From assembly GCA_017510605.1 (NCBI GenBank), contig JAFWMQ010000018.1:1-43059 (forward strand): a stretch of DNA of 43,059 nt, read 5' to 3'. Shown piece by piece: positions 1 to 7,491 of the stretch (position 1 is the stretch's first letter; the number at the start of each line of letters is the position of its first letter). The position numbers and the translations under genes are program-made. The notes beneath the pieces were generated by a model. The model saw only the letters and a list, made by a program, of their open reading frames with translations. It ran no database searches and was not told the DNA's origin. The DNA is from Clostridiales bacterium (lineage in GTDB: Bacteria; Bacillota; Clostridia; Saccharofermentanales; Saccharofermentanaceae).

Positions 1-3000
1 CGTCCGCATCTGTTCCCTTTGTAAAATAACCTGTTTCTCCAAGTAGATGTGTCCAGCATGAAATTGTACTGTCTCCTTCATATACATCAAACTGGATGCC
101 ATTAATACCTAAACTCAGATCCTCTTCTGTTACAGGTCCCTCGATTGTCTTTGTTAAGACGATCTCTCCGTTATTGGTTGTGGTCGTTGTGTACGTGTTT
201 GTAAAAGCAGCCGTTCCTTCAGTCTTTGCTGTTTTGCTCGCAGGAAGATCAACTGTTACACTTCTTCCGGTTGGGTCTACTGTTACATCATAACTTGAAT
301 TTGAGCCATCGTCTGTGCTTGACTCAGTTACCGTGTAACTATCACCCTGTTTCAGTCCGGAAAAACTATAAGTAAATTTATTATCTGTCTTTGTCCATCC
401 GCTTTCCGGATTTCCCGGAGTAAGTGTTATCTCGCCCGTACCATTGATTGCAGGATCAATAGTGAACTTGATTGGATTAATTGCACTCAGATTGGTTCCG
501 GAAGGCAGATTAATCGTCTTGCTGATTACCAGAGAAGCCGTATTCCTGGTTTCATATGTGTTTGTAAAAGCTATTACATAAGGATTATTAATATCATTAC
601 CGGTTTCAGCACTGAAGTTGCTGCTCTTGCCATCAGCTACTGTTGTTGCTGAAGCATCATTAGGCAACTTATAGGTAACACTGACTGCTCTGTCATTGTA
701 TATATCATAGTTTTCTTCAACTACATAGTATTGCTGGGCAGTATTAACCTTATATTTTTCTTTTAACTTGTATGTGTCACCATCTTTTGTAAAGGTAGAG
801 TCATTAAAATCAAATGTCTTTACAAAAGTCCCATCATCTTTATAAAGTGAGAATGTAAGGTTTTTAAAATCATTTACGTCAACATCTCCACCAAATGTCT
901 TGGTTATGTCAATATAGCCTGTTGTCGCTGTGTCTCTCTCATTGAGAATAATAACAATATTATCATTTCGAATAGATCCAACACTTGAATCAATCGGTGA
1001 TGTTGCAGTTACTTTTCCATCATCTCCAATTGTGAAATTAATTGTAGTCGTTTGCTGTTGAAACCCATCTGGCGCGATTGTTTCTTTTAATGAATAGTTA
1101 CCGGGTTTTAATCCTACAAAAGCAGTCTGTTCGGAACCTGATTCAAAAGTAATTTTCTTTGTAGATAAATCTGTTGGGTAGATTGGACTGCCACTTCGAT
1201 TTAACGACACCGTCGTAAGGTCAACCGAATTGTCATTACCCAGATACTCGATCTCCAAAGTTGCACCGGGCACTTCATCACCGTTAGTAACATTTATTTC
1301 CCTCTTACTGATATAGACAGTAATAGGTGTTTCAGTGTTTTGATTGGTAGTAACAAGATTATAAACAGAACCAAAATAGAACTCCAATTCCTGTGCAGGA
1401 GTTTGATCATTAGTTCTGAAAGCGTTCCCGGCTGCTTTGTCAGCTTGAGTAAGATATTTACTTGAAGTAATTAAATAGCCTATCTCATTATTAGTCTTCG
1501 TTATTACTTCAAGTTTGATATCGATCTCACCGTCAGAGTTTGTAATACCATCAATAGTCTTACTGCTGTTTTCTTTAATTACATAATAGTAAGTTTCTCC
1601 AGAAACAAGATTTTCCAGAGGTTTAAAAGTAAAAGAACCGGAATCTGTTACAACAGCTGTATCGAGTTTATTTCCTAGTTCATAACCTGCATTTGATTCA
1701 TATAGTTCAAACTCAAAATCCCCGGCTTCATAACTTATCGACTTATCATCAATAAGCTCCAATTCAGGCGTTGTACTCTCATATGTTGTATATGATCTGG
1801 TAAAATTTTTCTGTCCTGAGAAAAAAAGACTATCCGCTCTATTGCCATTTAAGAAATGCCATTCGCCGCCTGTATTTTTCAATGCACCGCCGGTGACTAA
1901 CCAGCCTGAACTGGTTGCCAATATGTCACACTGTGTAGCATTAGGAGCAAGAAAAGCTCCTGCTGCATTACGGAATCCGACAGTAGCAGCATCAGGCATA
2001 TTGAAAATGATCTTATCAACGATTTCATCCTCTACCAATTTATTGCTGGAAGAATTAGAATTATCGGCTTTATATAGAGTTTTTGTATCAATATAATCCG
2101 TTCCGTTATATGTCTTCTTAATGTCATTAGGAATAGTAACAGAACTATCAACAACATTAACTAACGTTCCTTTAGCATATACAGTATTCCAGCCAATAAA
2201 GTTGAAAACAACGATTGTACTTGAATACTTGATTATTCGTACAGAATCCAAGTAGCCATCAGATGAACTAAATATATTCGCTAATTTTGTACCTTGAGGA
2301 ACATTTATATAAACGACCTGATCTTTATAATCTTCAACATTTAAATCGATTACATAATTGTTTTCGTCAACAGAATGAGAAGCTTCATAAGCTTCAATAT
2401 CGATTGTAGAACTCTTAGCTTTTAATGCATCAGACTCTGTCTTTACATGGTTTATCATATTGGTAACTGTATTAGCGGTATAAAGATTATCAACAGATAA
2501 AGATACTTTACCGTTAATATCATTGACAGTTATCTTGGCTTGCTTATACTCATCAGAATTCTCTATCTGATGAGCATCATAATCATCTTTTAAAGCCTGA
2601 GATGCATGTATAACATATTTAGCAGGATCACTATTATATGTTGCGCCACCGAAAAGAAGCTGTCCGGAAGTGATATTTCCAACAACAAACGATAACGGGG
2701 CTGATCCGGCAAGATCCGGTTCAAGTTTAGCTCCATCACTGTTGGAGTATGAATTTACAGCAAAGTTGGTTTCTGCGTGAGCTACTTGTTCCCAGGAATC
2801 TGCAACAACACCATAAGATGTAGCTCGGCCAAGCACTGTACTATAGTTAACTGTACTTGCAGAATCAGAAGAAGAATAATAACCCTTATTACTTATGTAA
2901 TTACCTTCGCCTAAACTTGCAGCATTTACGATTTCTCTGTTCGTTTTCGGACAAACTACCAGTGATCCGAGAACTACTGCGTAAGCGATTATTCCAGAGG

Positions 3001-3025
3001 TTATTCTTTTTAATGTGCTGTGCAT
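1..3025 (-). CDS. Large secreted adhesin / pilin-like surface protein, 3' end outside window
   Basis: An open frame runs without a stop from the ATG at 3025 off the left edge (about 1008 codons visible). The start has a good ribosome site (AGGGAG, 5 bases upstream). Residues 1 to about 36 form a signal peptide (KR near the N-terminus, hydrophobic core, cleavage after VNAA). Residues about 40-400 contain the motif AETNFAV after a VLGRATSYGVVA-like stretch, which resembles the 'choice-of-anchor A'-like domain of Gram-positive adhesins (from memory). From about residue 410 there are repeated beta-sandwich modules of the Cna-B/SpaA kind, recognisable by LKETIAPDGF (near residue 645), YYVVEENYD (near 765) and module ends reading FTNTYE/FTNTYT (near 825 and 945); Lys and Glu in these modules usually form isopeptide bonds. 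A sortase signal is expected beyond the edge but is not visible. Ligand unknown. Confidence 0.8.
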   Translation of the reverse strand, partial: MHSTLKRITSGIIAYAVVLGSLVVCPKTNREIVNAASLGEGNYISNKGYYSSSDSASTVNYSTVLGRATSYGVVADSWEQVAHAETNFAVNSYSNSDGAKLEPDLAGSAPLSFVVGNITSGQLLFGGATYNSDPAKYVIHASQALKDDYDAHQIENSDEYKQAKITVNDINGKVSLSVDNLYTANTVTNMINHVKTESDALKAKSSTIDIEAYEASHSVDENNYVIDLNVEDYKDQVVYINVPQGTKLANIFSSSDGYLDSVRIIKYSSTIVVFNFIGWNTVYAKGTLVNVVDSSVTIPNDIKKTYNGTDYIDTKTLYKADNSNSSSNKLVEDEIVDKIIFNMPDAATVGFRNAAGAFLAPNATQCDILATSSGWLVTGGALKNTGGEWHFLNGNRADSLFFSGQKNFTRSYTTYESTTPELELIDDKSISYEAGDFEFELYESNAGYELGNKLDTAVVTDSGSFTFKPLENLVSGETYYYVIKENSSKTIDGITNSDGEIDIKLEVITKTNNEIGYLITSSKYLTQADKAAGNAFRTNDQTPAQELEFYFGSVYNLVTTNQNTETPITVYISKREINVTNGDEVPGATLEIEYLGNDNSVDLTTVSLNRSGSPIYPTDLSTKKITFESGSEQTAFVGLKPGNYSLKETIAPDGFQQQTTTINFTIGDDGKVTATSPIDSSVGSIRNDNIVIILNERDTATTGYIDITKTFGGDVDVNDFKNLTFSLYKDDGTFVKTFDFNDSTFTKDGDTYKLKEKYKVNTAQQYYVVEENYDIYNDRAVSVTYKLPNDASATTVADGKSSNFSAETGNDINNPYVIAFTNTYETRNTASLVISKTINLPSGTNLSAINPIKFTIDPAINGTGEITLTPGNPESGWTKTDNKFTYSFSGLKQGDSYTVTESSTDDGSNSSYDVTVDPTGRSVTVDLPASKTAKTEGTAAFTNTYTTTTTNNGEIVLTKTIEGPVTEEDLSLGINGIQFDVYEGDSTISCWTHLLGETGYFTKGTDAD

Positions 3026-3062
3026 AGAATCTCCCTAAATGTAAAAATAATTTATCAGGGTA

Positions 3063-3091
3063 ATTCTATGAACAAATTGTTAAATTTTCAA
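3063..3091 (-). promoter_or_regulatory. Promoter of the adhesin gene
   Basis: On the minus strand there is a -35 TTGAAA (3091-3086), a 17-base spacer and a -10 TAGAAT (3068-3063), 38 bases or more upstream of the ATG at 3025. The match to a sigma-A promoter is good and it lies after the terminator of the preceding gene, so the adhesin is probably transcribed alone from here. Confidence 0.6.
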
Positions 3092-3136
3092 GAGAATCTC
3101 ACAAAATTGAACACTTTGTCACAAATATGTCAACAA

Positions 3137-3178
3137 AAAGGGCTGTCCCAGGCGAAAAACGACATGAGACAGCCCTTT
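3137..3178 (-). terminator. Rho-independent terminator after the zinc-ribbon gene
   Basis: An 11-bp perfect stem (3137-3147 with 3168-3178, core GGGCTGTC) closes a 20-base loop and is followed on the minus strand by a T-rich run. It lies 24 bases beyond the stop of the gene at 3202 and would end the pnp operon. The same stem core is used in the terminator at 37592-37619. Confidence 0.85.
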
Positions 3179-3201
3179 AATCAGTTTAACCTTTAGAGCT
3201 A

Positions 3202-4305
3202 TTAACGATTGAACAGCAGGTAAAGAATGATCAATGCAGCGATAGCAATTGCAATTGCGATAGCAACCTTTGCAGGAGATACCGGAGCCTCACCCTTGAT
3301 CTGGCCGGTCTGACCGTTAACAACGATGTTGTATATCTTGTCCTTGAACTTGAAGTTAGCGATCCAGATAGGAGCAAGAACGTACTTATAAGTTACCTTT
3401 GAATAAGCTGTGTTGAAAGTAAGCTTTGAAACGCTGTCAGCCTTTCTCTTCTTTCTCTCCATGCTGGAGATCTCACTCTTGAGCTTATCCTTGATCTGAC
3501 CTTTTGCAATATCCCAGCCTTCATCAAGTCCTACTGTATAACGCTCAGCAAGGAAGCCTGCTATGAACTCAGGAGAGTACTTGCGGAGCTTGCTGAAATC
3601 GAAAGTAGAAGCAGCCTTGATGAAGCGGTTTGTAGTCTTCTTGCTGGCATAGACGGTCTCGTCATCAATGAAACGCTCATAAATACCACGGTATGTTCTG
3701 TACGTTGTGACTGTGTTGCCGTCCTTATCTTTACTGTTGAAACCGAGCTTGATCTCATAAGGAGACGTTGTCTGTGAATCGTATGTCCAGTAAGGAAGAT
3801 ACACACCGTTGAAGTTCTTGGCTTCACAGCTCTGCTTAGCTTCCTTAGGTGCGAAGAGCTTGCCCTTCATCCAGTTCTTGAAAAGCTGAGCAGCCTTCTC
3901 CTTCGTGATCTCGAAAGGAACGACACCGCCCGGAGCAACGACATCCTCATCGTTGTCAACAGGCATTACCTGCGTTGAACCGCAATAAGGACAACACTGA
4001 GCCGTGTCAGCGGAATCCATGATGGTCTCAGCGCCGCAGTTCTTGCAGACCAGAGATTTCTTTTCTTTACCCCAGTCGAGGCTCTCACGGTTCTTGGCTG
4101 ATGCAAAATCCAATTCCTCTACGTCCTGTCCGTTGTCTTCAGGCTTGGGAAGTGTCCTTGAGTAGCCGCAGAACGGGCAAGTCATGGACAGAGTGTCAGG
4201 ATCATAAACTACCGTAGCGCCGCAGTTGGGACACTTCTTATCAGTTACGTCTTCGGTTTGACCCGTTGTAATGACCTCGATCTGTTCTTCTGTGTTTTCT
4301 GCCAT
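3202..4305 (-). CDS. Zinc-ribbon protein with C-terminal membrane anchor
   Basis: 367 residues, unknown function. Two tandem zinc-ribbon modules are visible: C25-P-N-C28 with C43-P-F-C46, then C87-K-N-C90 with C105-P-Y-C108 (an extra Cys at 104). The middle (about 120-340) is a predicted soluble domain with several aromatic Y/W residues, and residues about 345-364 form one strongly hydrophobic helix next to the C-terminus, so the protein is probably tail-anchored with the ribbons in the cytoplasm. Proteins of this build are often labelled 'TFIIB-type zinc ribbon-containing'; no biochemical role is known to me. The ATG has an AAGGGG ribosome site. The gene starts 26 bases after the pnp stop with no terminator between, so it is probably co-transcribed with pnp. 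It might be a membrane-linked nucleic-acid or protein-binding factor, but this is inference. Confidence 0.75.
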   Translation of the reverse strand: MAENTEEQIEVITTGQTEDVTDKKCPNCGATVVYDPDTLSMTCPFCGYSRTLPKPEDNGQDVEELDFASAKNRESLDWGKEKKSLVCKNCGAETIMDSADTAQCCPYCGSTQVMPVDNDEDVVAPGGVVPFEITKEKAAQLFKNWMKGKLFAPKEAKQSCEAKNFNGVYLPYWTYDSQTTSPYEIKLGFNSKDKDGNTVTTYRTYRGIYERFIDDETVYASKKTTNRFIKAASTFDFSKLRKYSPEFIAGFLAERYTVGLDEGWDIAKGQIKDKLKSEISSMERKKRKADSVSKLTFNTAYSKVTYKYVLAPIWIANFKFKDKIYNIVVNGQTGQIKGEAPVSPAKVAIAIAIAIAALIILYLLFNR

Positions 4306-4331
4306 AGTGTCACCCCTTTATATTGTATTTA

Positions 4332-6581
4332 TCAGAATTCTCTTCTTCTGCCCTTAGGATTCTCGGGAGCCTGCTCACCGTCGTCATCGCCAAAGTTCTT
4401 TCTGCCGCCGTTTCTGCCGGCAAAACCGCCTCTTCTCTCACGGTTAGGTCTGCCCTCTCTTCTTCTGGGCTCTTCCTCTACGAAGCCGTCCGGCTTGGGT
4501 AAGCAATCACGGATAGAAAGATTAAGTCTGCCCTGTGAGTCGATCTCGATGAGCTTAACGTGAACCTTATCGCCCTCGTGAAGAACATCTTCAACCTTCT
4601 CTACTCTGTTCCAGGCAAGCTTGGAGATATGAACAAGACCTTCCTTACCGGGGAGAAATTCAACAAATGCACCGAAGTCCATAAGTCTTGTAACTGTACC
4701 GTCGTACTCTGTGCCAACCTCAGGGTCGGAGATGATGCCGTTGATGATCATCTTAGCCTTCTCAGCCTTTTCGAGATCAGGTGTGGAGATATAGACCATA
4801 CCGTCATCATTGATGTTGATCTCAGCGCCGGTATCAGCAATGATCTTGTTGATGACCTTTCCGCCGGAACCGATGACTTCTCTGATCTTGTCAACAGGAA
4901 CCTGCATGGAGATAATGCGGGGAGCCCACTTATTGAGTTCTGCACGAGGTGCAGGAATGCAAGGAAGAATGATGTCATTGATGATCTGGAGTCTTCCCTT
5001 ATGTGTCATCTCGAAAGCAGCCTTGATGATGTCTAATGTAAGACCTTCAACCTTAATATCAACCTGAATGGATGTGATACCTTCTGTAGTACCTGCTACC
5101 TTGAAGTCCATATCACCGAAGAAGTCCTCGATACCCTGGATATCCATAAATACGAGGAAATTGTCATCGTTATCAGGATCTGTGATAAGTCCTGAAGAGA
5201 TACCTGCAACAGGTCTCTTGATCGGAACGCCTGCGTCCATGAGTGAAAGTGTTGAGGCGCATACAGAACCCTGTGATGTGGATCCGTTACTCATTGTGAT
5301 CTCTGATACTGTTCTGATCGAGTAAGGGAACTCTTCCTCAGAAGGAAGTACCGGAATAAGTGATCTCTCTGCAAGAGCACCGTGGCCGATCTCTCTTCTT
5401 CCGGGTGACTTGGAAGGCTTAGCCTCACCTGTGGAATAACCCGGGAAGTTGTAGTGATGCATATATCTCTTATATGTCTGCTCATCTAATCCCTCGAGCT
5501 TCTGTGCATCGTCAAGAGGAGCAAGAGTACAGATATTCATTACCTGTGTCTGGCCTCTCTGGAAGAAAGATGAACCGTGAACTCTGGGAAGCACGCCTAC
5601 TGCGCAGGACAAAGGTCTGATCTCATCCAATGCTCTGCCGTCTACTCTGACATGCTCACGGAAGAGATAATCTCTTACGACCTTCTTTTCGAGTTTATAG
5701 ATAGCGTCAGGTGCCCACTTGGAAAGACCCTCTTCCTTCTCTTCGAGGAGAGCGGCTACTTCTTCCTGAAGTGTAGCAACGTTAGCATCTCTTACTTCCT
5801 TGTCCTTGGAAAGAACAGCTGCACGCATCTTGTCCCAGCCGTATTCCTTAACAGCTTCGAAGATCTCTTCCGGTACGTCAGCTGACTCGTAAGTAAACTT
5901 CTCCTTACCGATCTCAGCTACGATGCTGTTGATAAACTCGCAGATCTGCTTGATTACTTCGTGACCTTCAGCAATTGCATTGAGCATTACATCGTCAGGT
6001 ACTTCGTTAGCGCCTGCCTCTACCATGCAGATCTTTGTAAGTGTACCGGCAAGGGTAACATACATATCTGAGATCTCACGCTGCTCCAATGTAGGGTTGA
6101 TGACTGTCTTGCCATCGATAAGTCCCAATACGACTCCTCCGACAGGTCCCTTCCAAGGGATATCGGAAATTGCGATTGCGATAGAGGTACCGAGCATTGC
6201 GGTGATCTCAGGAGAGCAATCAGGGTCAACGGACATAACGAGGTTGTTGACACAAACATCATTTCTTAAGTCCTTAGGGAACAAAGGTCTGATAGGACGG
6301 TCGATAACACGGGAAACGAGGATAGCCTTCTCGCCCGGTCTTCCTTCTCTCTTAAGGAAGCCACCCGGCATCTTACCTACTGCATACATCTTCTCCTCGT
6401 AATCTACTGAAAGCGGGAAGAAATCGATTCCCTCACGGGGTGTTGCACTTGCTGTTGCAGTTGAAAGAACAGTTGTCTCACCGTATCTTACGAGAGCGGA
6501 ACCGTTTGCAAACTGCGCGATCTTACCGGTCTCGACAACTAACGGTCTGCCGGCGATTTCAGTTCTGAAAATCTTTTCCAT
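4332..6581 (-). CDS. pnp: Polyribonucleotide nucleotidyltransferase (PNPase)
   Basis: 749 residues. PNPase degrades RNA 3' to 5' by phosphorolysis and is a trimeric ring in the cytoplasm. Domain order is standard: first RNase PH domain (about 1-145), linker helical domain, second RNase PH domain (about 320-540) with the GSTSQGSVC phosphate-binding stretch and the acidic FFGDMDFKVAG segment near the catalytic site, a KH domain with the GSGG loop (VIGSGGKVINKI), and an S1 domain (about 623-693). The last ~50 residues are rich in Arg, Gly and Glu, a low-complexity tail likely to bind RNA or protein. Start ATG at 6581 has AAAGGAG six bases upstream. The gene is preceded by its own promoter and a long leader hairpin (see 6616-6695) and followed by the zinc-ribbon gene. 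Unlike in Escherichia coli, rpsO is not immediately upstream: nadE and an SGNH hydrolase gene intervene. Confidence 0.98.
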   Translation of the reverse strand: MEKIFRTEIAGRPLVVETGKIAQFANGSALVRYGETTVLSTATASATPREGIDFFPLSVDYEEKMYAVGKMPGGFLKREGRPGEKAILVSRVIDRPIRPLFPKDLRNDVCVNNLVMSVDPDCSPEITAMLGTSIAIAISDIPWKGPVGGVVLGLIDGKTVINPTLEQREISDMYVTLAGTLTKICMVEAGANEVPDDVMLNAIAEGHEVIKQICEFINSIVAEIGKEKFTYESADVPEEIFEAVKEYGWDKMRAAVLSKDKEVRDANVATLQEEVAALLEEKEEGLSKWAPDAIYKLEKKVVRDYLFREHVRVDGRALDEIRPLSCAVGVLPRVHGSSFFQRGQTQVMNICTLAPLDDAQKLEGLDEQTYKRYMHHYNFPGYSTGEAKPSKSPGRREIGHGALAERSLIPVLPSEEEFPYSIRTVSEITMSNGSTSQGSVCASTLSLMDAGVPIKRPVAGISSGLITDPDNDDNFLVFMDIQGIEDFFGDMDFKVAGTTEGITSIQVDIKVEGLTLDIIKAAFEMTHKGRLQIINDIILPCIPAPRAELNKWAPRIISMQVPVDKIREVIGSGGKVINKIIADTGAEININDDGMVYISTPDLEKAEKAKMIINGIISDPEVGTEYDGTVTRLMDFGAFVEFLPGKEGLVHISKLAWNRVEKVEDVLHEGDKVHVKLIEIDSQGRLNLSIRDCLPKPDGFVEEEPRRREGRPNRERRGGFAGRNGGRKNFGDDDGEQAPENPKGRRREF

Positions 6582-6587
6582 CTGAAT

Positions 6588-6594
6588 CTCCTTT
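6588..6594 (-). promoter_or_regulatory. pnp ribosome binding site, also complementary to its leader
   Basis: AAAGGAG six bases before the pnp ATG. The same seven bases are exactly complementary to CUCCUUU at 6621-6615 in the leader, which is the 3' arm of the leader hairpin. The site could therefore be free or masked depending on which pairing forms. Confidence 0.8.
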
Positions 6595-6615
6595 ATGAAA
6601 TATTGAATTTATTTA

Positions 6616-6695
6616 AAGGAGGTAGTTCGTAGATTCACGGTCCGAGCAAAAACAAGCTCGATGTTCGGGCAGTCAATCTACACACTACACTCCTT
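6616..6695 (-). promoter_or_regulatory. Long hairpin at the 5' end of the pnp transcript
   Basis: In the RNA sense, AAGGAG (6695-6690) pairs with CUCCUU (6621-6616), GUAGU (6688-6684) with ACUAC (6626-6622), and GUAGAUU (6681-6675) with AAUCUAC (6635-6629): 18 base pairs interrupted by one bulge and one 2x2 internal loop. An inner stem CGAGC/GCUCG (6660-6656 with 6647-6643) caps it. It begins only a few bases after the predicted transcription start. In E. coli a leader duplex of pnp is cut by RNase III and used for PNPase autoregulation; a similar role here is inference. Confidence 0.7.
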
Positions 6696-6708
6696 CTCGA
6701 ACTTAATA

Positions 6709-6736
6709 ATTATATACTAAATATGCGATAAGACAA
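6709..6736 (-). promoter_or_regulatory. Promoter of pnp
   Basis: Minus-strand -35 TTGTCT (6736-6731), 16-base spacer, perfect -10 TATAAT (6714-6709). Transcription would start near 6702, placing the leader hairpin at the very 5' end of the message. Confidence 0.7.
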
Positions 6737-6856
6737 ATTGCGATATCTTTAACGGAAGCAATCCGGCTTTTGTTCCGTACGTTTCTTCGAAAATCTATCG
6801 CAAAAACGCAAAATAAACGCTCTTGCGACAGAAATCTTTCAATCTGAAATCAATAA

Positions 6857-7489
6857 TTACAAACCCTTAAGCGCATTATATACCGCCTCGGCAAGACCCT
6901 TATGTCCTGCAGGGTCAAGATGAAGACCATCCTCGACCGAAGGCCTGATATACTGCTTGGCATCCATGAAACCACAGCCGTGCTTATCAGCTACCTTCTT
7001 GTAGTATTCGGCAAGACGCTTTGATTTATCTATAGAAACCTCATTGAAAGAATCGCAGAAAGGTCCTGTAAGAATATCCTTGCTGATCTCCGGCGGAGAT
7101 ACGATAAGGATCTTCGGGACATAACCCTGCTTAAGATCCATGACTTTCTCAGCTCTTTGAACGATCTCGTTAAGACCGGCTGCTATATCATCAAGTGAAG
7201 CATTATACACAGTCTTCATATCGTTCGTTCCAAGCATGATAACCAGATAGTCAACAGGCCTGTGAGTACAGAGGATTCCCTTGATATAATCGACTCCGTT
7301 CTTCCAGTCATCATTGGGGTCATCGAAAACAGTCGTTCTGCCGTTAAGACCCTCTTCAATGACCTTGAATTCATCACCCAGAAGATTCTGAAGAAGACAT
7401 GGCCACCTGACTGTATCAGGGAGTCTCTCTCCGTTTACCGGATTATGTCCGTAAGTATTCGAATCGCCAAAACAAACTACTGATTTCAT
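6857..7489 (-). CDS. SGNH/GDSL-family hydrolase (arylesterase-like)
   Basis: About 210 residues. The SGNH blocks are all present: GDSN near the N-terminus (nucleophile Ser), the oxyanion-hole Asn in LGTND, and the catalytic D-x-x-H in DGLHLDPAGH near the C-terminus. The phrasing around these blocks (FGDSNTYG, RW, VIEEGLNGRTT, DDP, IIMLGTND-like) resembles the small esterase/acyltransferase group that includes the Mycobacterium smegmatis acyltransferase. No signal peptide, so cytoplasmic. The natural substrate is unknown. I take the ATG at 7489, six bases after AAAGGA; a TTG at 7495 in the same frame is directly adjacent to AAAGGA and less likely. The nadE stop lies at 7492-7494, so the gene is tightly coupled to nadE (gap of two bases). 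Confidence 0.88.
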   Translation of the reverse strand: MKSVVCFGDSNTYGHNPVNGERLPDTVRWPCLLQNLLGDEFKVIEEGLNGRTTVFDDPNDDWKNGVDYIKGILCTHRPVDYLVIMLGTNDMKTVYNASLDDIAAGLNEIVQRAEKVMDLKQGYVPKILIVSPPEISKDILTGPFCDSFNEVSIDKSKRLAEYYKKVADKHGCGFMDAKQYIRPSVEDGLHLDPAGHKGLAEAVYNALKGL

Positions 7490-7491
7490 AC

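Noticed and set aside
1842..2096. Plus-strand open frame inside the adhesin gene
   Set aside because: Antisense shadow of a repeat-rich gene, without its own signals.
6798..6828. Possible terminator of the SGNH hydrolase gene (TCGCAA/TTGCGA)
   Set aside because: Only six pairs with a 19-base loop; not convincing.
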